From: Euryodendron excelsum
Taxonomy: Eukaryota > Streptophyta > Magnoliopsida > Ericales > Pentaphylacaceae
Assembly: GCA_033060915.1 (NCBI GenBank)
Contig: CM065397.1
Coordinates: forward strand, 14,013,001 to 14,077,000
Reading direction: 5' to 3'
Length of the DNA stretch: 64,000 nucleotides
How positions within the stretch are numbered: position 1 is the stretch's first letter; every line of letters begins with the position of its first letter. This document shows, one piece after another, positions 34,111 to 46,581 of the stretch. Below the pieces are notes generated by a model. That model made no database searches. It was not told where the DNA came from and worked only from the letters and a program-made list of their open reading frames with translations. The position numbers and the translations under genes are program-made.

Positions 34111-34371
34111 ATGACATTTGAAATCTCTCATTTGCTACTTGTTTTCCTTTTCTTTTTGCCGCTCTCAATAAATCTAGAATTCAGACACAGCATAAATGAA
34201 TCCTCTATTGCAATTGAAGAATCATTTAAATCAACCAGCTATAGAGGTCATCGGAAAAATCCTATTAGCATTGAACAAACATTACATTACAATCAACAGC
34301 CTGGTGAAGGTTTATCAGAGCTAGCACTGAGAGAAGAAACCTATGAGTTAAAATGGATTCAATTAGCCTAA
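34111..34371 (+). CDS. Hypothetical small secreted protein (86 residues)
   Basis: An ATG-started frame whose first 24 residues (MTFEISHLLLVFLFFLPLSI and on) look like a signal peptide with a hydrophobic core. A polar stretch follows (SYRGHRKNPISIEQTLHYNQ, QPGEGLSELALREETYELKW). It has no cysteine. I recognise no family; the dibasic HRK could be a processing site. It could be a peptide precursor, a broken gene or chance. The only support is the signal-like start and the upstream dyad at 34020-34058. It lies downstream of, and convergent with, DDR4. Confidence 0.28.
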   Translation: MTFEISHLLLVFLFFLPLSINLEFRHSINESSIAIEESFKSTSYRGHRKNPISIEQTLHYNQQPGEGLSELALREETYELKWIQLA

Positions 34372-34580
34372 TGAAACCAATTGTCAAGCTGACATTACAC
34401 CCTCTTTACATTCCAATGATTCAAAAACATGATTCTCAGAAACCACACTGCAAAATAACATACTTTCGGCTCGTAGATCCAAGAAACAAAAATATGAAAG
34501 AAAAACTTCCCTGTCATTTCTACAAACAAATGCGTGCGAGATTTCCTTGCTGTAATACAAAATTGAAGGAAATCATTTAG
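34353..34580 (+). CDS. Hypothetical Cys-containing small ORF overlapping the previous one
   Basis: 75 codons from ATG 34353, overlapping the end of the preceding frame by 19 bases in another frame. The second half is basic with four cysteines (KPHCKITYFR, LPCHFYKQM, FPCCNTK). A frameshift or unseen intron could join it to the upstream signal-peptide frame as one Cys-containing secreted product. I recognise no family, and chance is a real alternative. Confidence 0.2.
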   Translation: MDSISLMKPIVKLTLHPLYIPMIQKHDSQKPHCKITYFRLVDPRNKNMKEKLPCHFYKQMRARFPCCNTKLKEII

Positions 34581-34864
34581 CTCATGTGCACCGACTTGTA
34601 TAGTCAGTCCGGTTCGGAAACGTTTTTTCTGTCACAATCATCATTGAGGTCAGCAACGGAATTTTTCACTAACTGACATCCTGTTGCCTGTATCTTCAGA
34701 TGACTGCACGTCTTCTGAATCAGGGACAACAGCAGATTCAAGTGCAGTACTGCAAGTAGGTGTTTGCCTCAACCTATTATTTGCACTGGAACCGAGTGGT
34801 CGGTAGTCCCAGCTAGTCTCTTACTCCAGTACAAACCCAAAGGTTTATGAGCAAAGCTGCCAGT

Positions 34865-37800
34865 TTACTTTTGAGCAAGCGTTGCATGATTCCTGTTGCC
34901 AAGATCATCATTCTCCTTGTAGGCACTGCTTGGGTAGCTGACATTCTTGTTATCACCATCATTCTTTTCATTGCCATAGTCCTCTTCATCATGGCCTCCG
35001 TAAAGATTGTCACTCTCAGTGTCACTTGCCCTGGAGTCATGTTTATCAAGAGAACTGTTTCTTGAGTCCGTTTCTGTGTCCGAGCACCCATTGGAGGCTT
35101 TTTTGTTTCTTCTTTCATGGTCACTATGCTTTTCTTCATGCCTTCGCTCCTCGGTAGTCTTACTTTTCCTGAAAGAGAAATAAGCGCAAAATCAGCAAGA
35201 GAAGCTCGGAAATCAAGGTTCAGAATGTAATTGGGTATCAGATGTAAAGCCTTCTCATATAGTCACTATTAGATAATTAGAAACTTCTGCACCCATGATG
35301 CATGTGCAATACGTTTTGCGTGTGTAGTCTTTTAAGTTAACTGAGTTAGGTGTTTAATTTACACATTTATTCTTTCAGTTAATAAAGGAGAACAGATGTC
35401 AAAGTAATCAATGATGTGGGTTTTTCTGAAACTACAAATCCACAAGGCTTCAAACATAGGCTACACCAAACTGGGGTGCTACCAATACAGCCAAAAGGAA
35501 AGACATGCACTTTCTCCAAAAGCACAGAAGAAGGTAATTGCAGCGAGTTCTAAATTCTAGATACAGAAAGACTCAGCACCTTCATATTTAGTGGAACCCC
35601 TTGTCCAGAAAGTAAAATGTATAAATAACAGTCAACTCAAAAAGATTGCATGAAACCTGGAATTGAGCCACATCCTACATGCTAGCGGCCTTTATTTCGC
35701 TAGAGATTAACAGAGTTACTTTTTTTTTTTTTTTTGGGTTTCACCTACCTAAAAGCGCATAGGCGTATGCCTGACAAGTAACAAGAACACCAGTCTCTGT
35801 TCTTCCTACATATACCGGCAACCAAAGCCAGCAATCAATACTTAATCTGCAAATGCCACATTCAACTCATATTATCAGTGCTTAAATGATAACAATATAT
35901 CATTTCTCACATTACTATCATTGTGGCCTCCTACAAGCATTGTCAAACCTCTCCCTGAATATAACTTTCCAACGAAATAAATCCTCGAAGAAGTTCATGT
36001 CTTTTCAGATGAAGGATTGATTTTGCATATAACTCATCAGTGTCAAATAGCAAATTATGAACAATTCTGAACTACAATCTGAAAATCTATATCCAGTTCA
36101 TGTTTATTCCCTTTTACAACTAGTATCGACAGGATCTCCACGTAAAGCAAGGCTCCAGCAACTTACTGACCAACGTTCACAACGCTCCAGCATCTTACTA
36201 ACCATAGTCCAAATGCAAATGTCCGTAACAGAATCTGAAATTCCAAAATCGAAAATCAACATGATGGAACAAGTCAAAGTTGTGTTGGGCACCTCTGTTT
36301 CAAATCATTCAACTTAATGGAACTGTCAGATCATATGTTTCACTAAAATTCTTACATGGGACTATATAGTGCATCTAGACACTATATGACAGTCACATAT
36401 CCACATACTATCCTTTGACAAGAGACTGTGATCACACTCCAATCTAACAAAAGAACGATGTGAAAAAGAATATAGAAAAAATTGATAGCTTGCTAGTAAC
36501 CATAAACATTATAAATTGCCCACTTTATTTTGACAAAAGGTAACCACAGAATGCATATAAAAGAGGTGGCTGACCAGTGTGGGCAGCTCACACGGTCAAT
36601 GTTTTGACAGGCTTCAGTATGTCCAATAGATCCACTATGCTAGGCCCAGAGTTTAGCCATCGAAGTTTCATACCTCTGGCTGACCTGGTGGCCTAATAAA
36701 TTAAAATTTTCTGTGATTGTTTTTCATAATGCCAGGTCCAGGCTCAATTATTTGCAGACAGACCATAAAATATATGCCCAAGCTTGCCCAATGTGATTGC
36801 ATTCCAACCCATCCCCATGGACACTCCATTTCTAAGAAATATGACTTATGACAGAAAGTAAACCTGATCACTTTATTCCATTTTAACAGTTACAGATTTT
36901 GTATTGGCTTCTGCTCAAATAAAGAATTGTTGGACTTCTTCTTCTTCTTGGTCACCTCAAATGTAGCCCTAAAGAAAACCCATATAATTCTCAAACTCGT
37001 TCTATAAATCCTTTAAAATCCTTATTATTTTACACAGCTTGGCAATATTTGAGTAATGAAATAAATGCCAAAGAATACTTTGTTACATGAGACACAACTT
37101 GCAAAATAACGCAAAGCAATATAAAAGGGAAGTGCAATTAAATTAAATAAAACTTACTTTGTTGTTTGAATAGCCTCATCAATGGCCTTGTCATACTCCT
37201 CTGCACATCGGTTCCCAAGAAAAAAGAAGCCCTTTTCAGTATGATAAACAAAAAAATTCAACTAGGAGTAAATAATGCAAATCAAGTACTTGTTTTAGTA
37301 GTTGCAGAGGAAAGTTTGCACCAAAATCCCAACCCCAGTGCTCTGCAAGATATGAGCCTAAGACCAACCCCAAACGCACCAGAATAAACAAGGTAGAATG
37401 TATGAAGAGGGAAGAAATGCAGTGCCCAAATGGTCATGGTAAGAACATGCATTCATGAGAAGCTATGGCAGAAGCTTCCTACCATCATGCAACTATATAC
37501 ATGTGTACACAACACAGAAATGCGTGTCCCATAATTGTCATTGCTGCTCAACAGTTTCAACAGAAAAGGCCAGTGTAAACTCTTTCAAGGAGGCTACCTA
37601 TGAGGATCTACAGTGTTTCACAATATTAGAATAAAAAAATCACATAAATGGATTACTTTCTTTTGCCAGTAGACTTTCAACTCAAGATATGGACGGTAAC
37701 ACACAAGTTCTAAACTTCTTGCATCCAACTAAACTATTGATGTACTAAAACTATACAAAACAAGTTGTATTTTACAGATTTCATAGTCACTTTAGCATCA

Positions 37801-40800
37801 TGGAACCATAAATACACAAATTTAAGCAAACCTATACATCATACCAAATGTATAATTGACAGGCCTCCGATTGCGGCAGGAACGAGTAATCCCAGAATTA
37901 TAAAAGCCATTCAAAAGCATCTCTTGCCTCTGTTGATGTTTCACTGCCCTTTCCTTCTTCTGTCAAAGGCAGAAAGAATGAGTGAATCACAAATAACCAT
38001 ATGAACAAGAGATATATCTAAAGTGCATAATCCTGCTGACATGAGACTCAAGGTTGCTGATACCAAAACAAAATTAAATTTATAATTCCATGATAAGATT
38101 CCAGAGACTGACCTTCCGAAGTTTCTCAAGAACAGGAATGGCATCAGTTTCAATAGTCTTACAAACAGATACTTCCAGTTTTGCTTCACTAGATGAAAAT
38201 TCATTCTGTCATTTACCAACAAAAGACAAAGTGAATGAAGGTTTCTGTATAAAGGAGAAAAAAATGAAGCAAATCAACAACAAAATGACAAGCCAATGAG
38301 ACTCCAAACTTGGGACAAAGCTCAATTGGGGAATTAAGGGGATTTCTTCCTTTCTAATATTGTGTTTCTGAAAGAACTTAGTTGTATTGTGTGTGAGAAG
38401 AAATAGAAATTGGCATCTTACCACAACTTTCCGGAATTCCTCAAGATTGGTTGCAAGTGTTTCCCATTCAGAAATGATTGTTGGTACTCTTCCCTTGCCC
38501 TTACCTTTTGCCTTGGACTCAAACTTACTTACTTCCTTGTATAGCCTATGACCAATACCTGCATTTCCATCATACCTAACATGGACATTCTAGGAGTTAT
38601 TTACATTGTCCCCAATCATATTCAAAATCAAAATGCACAGAAAAATTACCAGTATGTAGTTCCATTTCCATCTCCCCCTATCTTATCTTTGCGGAAAGAA
38701 TGAAGTTCAGTTCCATTTTTTAGTGCGTCATTAATATAAGACACTGTATCATCTTGCTGTAACCAAAAGAAACCCATTATCTCACCAAAAATAAAAATAA
38801 AAATCCAAATAAACAAATCAACCAACTTGTAGTCATTTGAAGAGGATTATTAGAAACTTAACAAAACAAAATAAACTTGGACATTCAGAATTTAATTTGG
38901 GGTAACACCAACTGCAACTGCACCAAGCAAGCAACAGAAAACTTGGAAAATTAAAGTAAACTATCAAAGAATACTCCAGACAATGTGGCAAGCAGGAAAC
39001 TTTGAAAAAGAAAGGTTGAATAATTACATCAGCCCGAATTTCACAAAGTGCTTTTAACATTAGTAGCCGAATTGTTGGATCAAGTTCCTTGTATCTGGAT
39101 ATCTCCTCTCTGCATGATCAATGGCAACAAAAGGCCAGCATGTCGTAAGTTACAGTCTACATAGCATCAAGAATGAGACCTAGTTCAATAATAAACAAAA
39201 GACAATACCCTTTGGCTGCTGTTAGTGGAATATCCCCTTCAGCAACCTGCAACAAAAGGCCAAGGAATAGTAGTGCTGTGGATACATTTGCAGAGGAGTA
39301 AGAATAGTAAAGTCCAAATCAATCAAGATTTAGAATGACCTACCCATGGCCACCACATAGCAAGTTTCTTACAAAGCACAGTCACCCAAGCATCAGAACC
39401 ATTCAAGGCTTTACTTGCAGGTGGTATTCCCTGACAAGCATTTAGGTGAGGTAAATAAGTGACACTAAATGGATGAAAAAGCTTTCATCACCATAAACAA
39501 GAGAATGAATAACTTCATAGTTTTGCAGACATTTAATAACTACATCGAAACAAAACCAATCTGCTTTGGCTTTCATGATGTCTATAATGAATTTGTTTAA
39601 GTGTTTCCATAGCATTTGAATGCATATACTACTCGACACCTGCAGGAACTATGTCAATTCTAATTTTACTCGTATCTTCTGGAAATTTGGCAATAGCTAT
39701 GAAAATCTCAATCAATTCATTTCGTTCCACTGTGATGCCCAGAAATGCATGTGCTCCATTACTTACCACATTATTGAGCAAGTTAATAATATCCAAAACC
39801 TGCAACATCATACACCTCCATGAACCAATTTTTAGTAGGACAAAAAAGATATATACAACCATTTAGCAACTGAGACTTTTTCTATCCTTACAAAGGTGGG
39901 ATAGAATGTCAAATTTCTCCAAACAAGATTGAAGTTAACAGAACAAACAACAATTGTTTCTTTAAATATTCTGGACTTTGTCCACAATAAACAAAATGAT
40001 AAACCAATGCATTGCAAAAATATGACAGCATAAAAAGAAACAGTAAAACGGCCAGAAAGAGAAGACCATGAAATATCATATTTCATAATTTAAATTCATG
40101 TACAAGTAATTCTCCATGAATGCAAGGAAACAAGCTTTTTGGTAGGCCTTTAATTGCTTTTCAAAGGTAACAAACGTTATAAGTCCAAAAATTTCCTCCT
40201 CGTCAACTAATGCAATGTTAATGTTGGTCAACTTTGGTGAATATTTACAAACTTTCCTACAGCACGAGAGTTCAGTGCACAGTTGCATAGCATACAATCT
40301 AGCTGCTGAAGAAACTTAAGCGGATAGGATATTGAATCATTCATATGGTTTGGACAGTCAAAACTTCAGCAAGTCAAGGTTAGAGAAACATGCTGGCAAG
40401 TGAGGTACTCAAGTTCACCAATAGATGCAACTTAGCCGACTCTTATCAGAGTGCCATTGTCCTTTTTCTCTTGCTGAATACTTAACACTTGCTAAAAAAG
40501 CACTTCCTATAAATTTATAGGAAAATAAATATATAAAAACAAAAATTAAGGTTCAGAAAAAAACAAGAATTAAGATTCACAACTAAAGCTGAACGAAGAA
40601 AATATAGTGCATTGATGACACAAGGCCAGGTGTCTGCTTCCAACTTAGGCATAAATAAAAAAGAACAGTAGTGTAATAAATAAAAGGCTGAGCAGAAAAC
40701 GAACTTCTCACAAAATAAATGGAAAGAGCCCTAAAAGCCAAAGATGCCAGTACTGTTAATAATATAAAAAACTAGAAAGGTAAATGTGTAAAACAGTATG

Positions 40801-43071
40801 ACAGGCAACAAACAGATATTCAACATGTGAGGAACAAAGAAGTTTACTTCATCCCCTTTTACAGATATTTTCTGTAGATCCTTTAAGTGCACGTAAAACA
40901 TAGTAATATGACTAGTTTGCATCATAAGATAATAAACTTTGGCTCTTACTCCGTCCATTTTGGAATGATGGGCCAAGTAAAGACTACAAGTATTACTACT
41001 TACTAGCTTCTCGTTTCACATTAGGGTATAGGCCTTCAACATTTACCTGTTAGTAGTAAATTAAGGACCTTATCATTACTCTCAACCCTCCATCTCCATA
41101 ATATCTACCAAAACCGCCTTAAGAACGAGAAAAAGTTTGCAGCTTTGCCTCACCTCTGGGAAATATTAGGGGTGAACATCCAACTCCCAATAAAAACAAA
41201 ATCCCAAACCAATTTATTGTTTTCTCCTGTTTCCATTTGACCTTACCTTAGTTCCACGGGACCTATCACATAAGCAATGACCAACACAATCTATCTGTAT
41301 TCAATCTATATCAATCACCTTTTGTCAGATTTAGTTTCCTTATACCCTCTATCATTGAAAAGTGACAACATAAATTGCATAGTCATTCAAGCATACACTC
41401 CATTAATTACTTTTAAGAAGAGATAGAGATATACGTGGCATGCATACAAAGAAAAAATTTATATTAACATGTGATTCAGTTAAGTACTACCCTAACTTGG
41501 CAACCATTATACAGAACCATGAACATAAAAGGAAAAAAAAAAGAAGAAGAAGAAATCTTCATATAGTAGCCCAGCAAATAAACATGACAAATTGCAATAA
41601 GGAGGTCATCTCTCTGCAACCACTTTAAGGATCAAGAACCAAAACACATGAAAACTGACCATAGAAGGGAGAAATAGAAAAGAAGTGGAACATTAAAGTT
41701 TACAGAAAACAGACTGAAAAACAAATAGATTAACCCATCTCAAACCCACTGGCTAAACATTGATACATATTCACTCTGTATTCAGCTGTCAAGAGCACAA
41801 AAAGTATTCATACTTTGTCAGATATTATATAGATATATGTGCAAGTAAATGCCTCTGTGTGTTTAATCCTTTCAATAATCGCATTATAATTGCAACATGC
41901 ACATGCACATGCACATGCATGTGCAACACACAAACATCTAAGGACGTTCAATTTTGTGCGTGCATGTGTGTGGATAGGACTTAGGAGAGAATCTAATAAG
42001 GTTAAGGTCATGCAACATGGTTGGAGAAAGGAATAATGAGACTTGGGGAGAATGTGATACATAAAAGGGAAGCACCCAGCCAGAGAACGTGGGAAAGAAG
42101 TGATAACTTTAGAACACAATTGTATCTTCAAATATCGCTTCTTTTGAACATAATAAATAAATCAAATTAATCAAGAAACATAAAGATCAACCAAAAACAA
42201 AGAGTTCCTTGAATGCCTATAAGAATCAATATGAACTACCAATTATTTCTCTAATCATCTCAAAATTGTTTGAATACAGCATTACATATTCAACTGAGTC
42301 ATTCCTTAATCATCCAGCAACAACCAATTGAAATTTAAGAGTAATTACACAATTGGGTTGAATTGTTATACGTCTCAATTTTTTCCAATTCAAGAACCAG
42401 ACCATGAAAATGCAAAATATGGTTCTGTAGTATCAAATAGTCACCCATTAATGCATGTCTAGCCAGATCAATTAATACTTCACCTCAAATAATAAATCAA
42501 CTATCACTTCTTAAATAATGGAGAGAGAAAAACCTTCAAAAGCATTATGTGAAGCTGAGCAAGCGAATTGTTTGGCTTAATAAGAGCCGTCTCTATCTCT
42601 TCAGCTGAAATCTTCATCTTACTCCCAATAACAGGCTCAAAAACCTGTAAAGAGTCCAGATAACCATCAAACTGCGTTTTCGTAACCATACACACGTCAT
42701 AGAAGTCTATATAGGAGAGTGCGAGAGAGACAGACAGAGAGCTCTTTCTGTGAAAATACATACACATGCATGCACTACATAAACATACACACACATATAT
42801 ATATAGTCATACATATTTGCAGACATGTATTCACATATTTTAACGCGAAAATAATCAGAAACCCACATTTCACTACAATTTGAAAGCAAACACGAGATCT
42901 CACATGCAGAAAGTTAAGAACGGAAGCCAACTCCCATCGCTGTCGAAGCCTACTCCGCGCAAGCTCCGATTCGGATGGCGACGACTCCGAACCCACTGTT
43001 AGGCCTTCCCCAATTTCTTCTCCGACGGCCACCGTCACCGGCGGCGTCGGTCGCCGGCGATTTTCGGTCAT
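34865..43071 (-). CDS. DDR4: DDT domain-containing protein DDR4, eleven exons
   Basis: Exons on the minus strand: 43071-42904, 42644-42534, 39430-39344, 39246-39209, 39109-39028, 38756-38650, 38575-38422, 38205-38113, 37959-37845, 37200-37158 and 35168-34865. All ten introns are GT..AG and the phases close to 433 codons. The N terminus is acidic and Pro-rich. The DDT-related helical part spans about 40-150 (RWELASVLNFLHVFEPVIG, DAWVTVLCKKLAMWWPWVAE, IRLLMLKALCEIRAD). A GGDGNGTTYWYDG block near 180-195 is typical of this family. The C-terminal ~110 residues are charged and disordered (Lys/Glu, then Asp/Asn/Ser). Arabidopsis DDR proteins are nuclear and are reported partners of ISWI chromatin remodellers, so a chromatin role is inferred from family. 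Intron 2 is 3.1 kb and intron 10 is 2.0 kb. Confidence 0.92.
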
Positions 43072-45088
43072 TGTTGGAACTGGATCGAGAGAGAGAGTGT
43101 TGTGTCGGGATGCAGAGAATCTAGACGCTGATGGAAGACGAATTGGTGAGTGTAGAGAGAGAAAGTTGTGTGTAGGCGCTTGTGTATAGGGAGAAAAATG
43201 TGATCGGAGACGGGGAAGGAGTTGAAAGATGACGTAAAATTGGGATTCCCTTTTCCCGCCTAAAACCTTTTTATACCTGCAATTGTGGTTAGGTTTTGCA
43301 TTTCTAGGGTTAGTATCATTTGGTTTATAATCCAACTACACCCAGCTGCACGTGAATCTGTGTTGTTTTTGTTTTTATTTTAGTTTTCGATTTTTGTATT
43401 TTTTAAATAAAAAAAATAAAAACGCTTTGTTTTTAATGTTTTGAAAACAAAGAAGTAGAACTATAAGTAACACTATTATTTTTTTAAAAAGCGTATGCCA
43501 CAGTAATTGAGACAATTAAAACCCGCTCATTGGGTGAGAGTTTGAACCTTGCTAACCCATTTCCCTTCTCCTAATTTTTGCCTTGTATAAAAGAACTATA
43601 AATTTTTATATTATTTTTGTTATCGTCACTATGAAAATTTAGAAAAAATGACTTTTTTTGTTACTAAAACTTGGGTATTTTCAACTAGTTTTTTGCTGTA
43701 TGTGTATGCAAATTAAGCTTAACTAAAAAAATATAAAATAATTAGAGAATTTTGGAATTGGTTTAATAAAGGCAATATTGGTGAAAACAATTTTTGGAAC
43801 TAACTAGTTTACTAGAAGTGTTCTTGTCACGAGCTCTCTTACTATTTACGCATCTAAGTTGCAAGGAACTTTACACTTGCAATAAAAAATAAGCAATAAG
43901 GAAATTTACTAATACCATATCCATACGTTTATCACTAAGACAATTTAACCAATAAAGCTTAGAAATAAAACACAGAAATGAGCCCACATGCACCAAATGA
44001 ATGGCTCGGATCGAATAGGATCAAATTTGGTCAATGGAGTGTTGATTCTTTATCAATACGTTTAAATTTTAGGAGAATGTCATTCTCGCAGGCCTACTAA
44101 TAACTCCTGATTGAATTTTAATGTTTAATCGCTATGATCATTAAAATGTTTAATTTATTTGTGTGCATTATAATAATTGAATAAAGAGAATTTATGCAAG
44201 TTCAATTTTTTTTTTTTTTACCTTATGAAAATGCACACATATATAATAAGGACAAGAGAAGTAAAACCTTACACAACCGAGACTACAGATGTTCATGCCC
44301 GATAGTCCACTATGCCTGCATAAACCCACCCTTCATTTATAGGGTTTTTAAATGTTTTTAGGCTTAATTATATTAACAGGTGAATTTAGGATTTTGTTTG
44401 AAATTCGGGCGGCCGAGGCCGGAAAAGTGCTTATAAATACACAAAAGTTAATAGAGCTTAAAGGAAAAATTAAGGGGGGCCGGGCCCCTTGTCTAAGCAC
44501 AGGTCTGCCAATGCTGCACTCCTCGCACTATGGAAGGTAGTGAAACTAACTTGAGAGGAACTCCTTAACTTTTTTTTTAGGTTAATTCCACCAAGTTTTT
44601 GAAATATTTATTTATATATATAAATTGTATTTGCTCATATATTTTGTTTTTCTTTTACATGACACTCTAAATGTTTTGATACTTTTAAAATGTCACGTTA
44701 TAAAGGTAATTAATTAAATAACTATTAAATTTATTCGTTTATTCAACCCTCTATATTGGTTATGGAATAAGATAAGATTATTAAGCAACGCCATGTTGAA
44801 GGACTTTTTATGAAACTTAATATCTAAAGAAAAAATGTGATTATAATTAAATATTCATTAAAGTACCACATACATATATATATATATATATACTTCACCC
44901 TTTTAAAGACATGATTATCTCCAATTCAGATAAAGTTTAAATTTTTTTGTGTCAATTTTTTGTGTACTTTTTGCATAGATATATATATATATATATATAT
45001 GCGTATGTCCATCTTAATGATAAAATTGAAAATTTAAGAACACAATAAAACTCGTATGATTGAATTGATTTTATAAAAATAAATAAAT
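43072..45088. other. Spacer upstream of DDR4
   Basis: The DDR4 promoter and leader occupy the first few hundred bases, including a GAGAGAGAG tract at 43088-43098. The rest is AT-rich, with (TA)n tracts at about 44873-44892 and 44980-45000. A GC-rich block at 44408-44520 (GGGGGGCCGGGCCCC) stands out and may be a transposon end, but no partner end was found. Confidence 0.45.
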
Positions 45089-45194
45089 AATAATTTTGTG
45101 GTTATATATGTGGCAGCCTCAATTTTGGATTGTATTCTAAAAAATAATTTTGTGGTTATATGTGTGGCTGCCTCAATTTTGGATTGTATTATTA
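45089..45194. repeat. 54-bp tandem duplication
   Basis: The unit beginning AATAATTTTGTGGTTATAT is present at 45089-45142 and again at 45143-45194, with two or three differences. It has no coding sense. Confidence 0.88.
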
Positions 45195-45726
45195 CTTATT
45201 GTAGATTTTGGATTAATTACTTATAACATTTCTTTTGTGAATTTCAACAAGCCTTACTCTCCGTGTATTGTACAAGTTTACACCTAGTGCTACAATATAA
45301 GAGAGAGAGAGCATGCGTGCGTGTGTGTTGTGACTTAGACCGAAAGTTAAAAATGTCATTTTATTTGTTTTGTTAATCAATGTAGGATTTCTTATACAAC
45401 AATCTGAGTAAAATGAAAATTTAAAAAGATAGAAATCAAAAGGTTTTTGAAGCTTTCAGCATTATACAGAGTATTAATCTCATATGTAGTATGCTATTGA
45501 GACTTTAGATGCCTTTCAAACCTCATTAAACTCAATTAATAGAACACCTATGTATGTTAAATGATGCTTCCCTTCTGGCTTTTAGAATTCCTTAGGTATT
45601 AAAGAGGAGCTTGGGTGTTGGAATTTTATGGAAACTATATTACCACTAAAGTATTTAAGCTAAAATATGGGGGTATATAGTGAGGACTACCTATTATATT
45701 GGAGAAAGGATTAAACGAAGTGGAAA

Positions 45727-45948
45727 TTGAGGCTAATTATGATGAGGCAACGAAAAATGGCAAAGGAAGGAGACAACCAAAATTTTTTCTTTTGTGCACT
45801 GGTGGAAGATTCTAAAACTATGCTCACACTTAAACATATTATGCGAAAAGAAAACAAATGTGTAGATACCATGGCTATTATAAATGCCAATCAAAGCAAA
45901 TATCTTATTGTGGCAGAGGAGCCCATAAACAAGTCAGATCCTTTCTAA
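45727..45948 (+). pseudogene. Possible LINE RNase H-like remnant
   Basis: The frame contains TLKHIMRKENKCVDTMA, resembling the HVxRExNxxADxLA motif near the end of the RNase H domain found in plant LINEs and related genes. Nothing else of the domain is preserved nearby, so this is a weak call. Confidence 0.28.
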
Positions 45949-46324
45949 TAGCTAATATGATGGGAACTATACTTGTAAGGGGTTAATCCATTGCTTTTGG
46001 TTTTTACTTTATTCTTCTTGTTTCCAATTCAGAAGTACCAAACAAAAAAAAAAAAGAAAAGGAAATTTGGCCATAGTTGAGGGGGCTTGGTGTAATTATC
46101 ATTATTATTCCTTTGTAATATGGATCATATGAGGTCAATCGTTTTGGTTTTCCATGCATATGTATTATCACACTAGCGGCCTGAACAAGCCCGGCCCATA
46201 GCGTCTCCTTCTTCAGTGCCGTCATCGGAGTTTCTCTCTCCCACCCCTCGCGAGATTTCTCTGCAACAACGATCGTTCAAGCAAGAAACTGATCTTTCAA
46301 TTACACAAAGCTATCGGATGTTGA

Positions 46325-46581
46325 AGTAAGTGCTCTGCCTAATCAACAAATCTCTCCCATTTTTGTTCAATTACCCTAAAGATCTATCTCACATTTTCAG
46401 TCTTACACCAGAGATCCAAGAGCACCCACAGAATAAAACCCTAGATCACAGCAAGACACCTCATTTACACTTTCACGTATTCAATTTGATAATCAAACTC
46501 GAAATTAGAGAGATCCGGAAATAAAAAAGACCTGATTTAACCCTACCAAACCCTAGATCCAAGAAAACCTGAGGGTTAGCT
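46325..46581 (+). promoter_or_regulatory. 5' leader of TML, possibly with an intron
   Basis: The leader is pyrimidine-rich upstream (TTTCTCTCTCCCACCCC). A good donor GTAAGTGCT follows GTTGAA at about 46325, and an AG lies just before the ATG (GGGTTAG at 46573-46579), so a leader intron is possible. Two telo-box-like AAACCCTAG motifs lie at about 46436 and 46550, as is common in leaders of plant housekeeping genes. Confidence 0.4.

Noticed and set aside
41760..42131. Overlapping frames in DDR4 intron 2 around a GCACAT microsatellite
   Set aside because: Repeated Cys/Ala/Thr codons come from the simple repeat, not from a protein.
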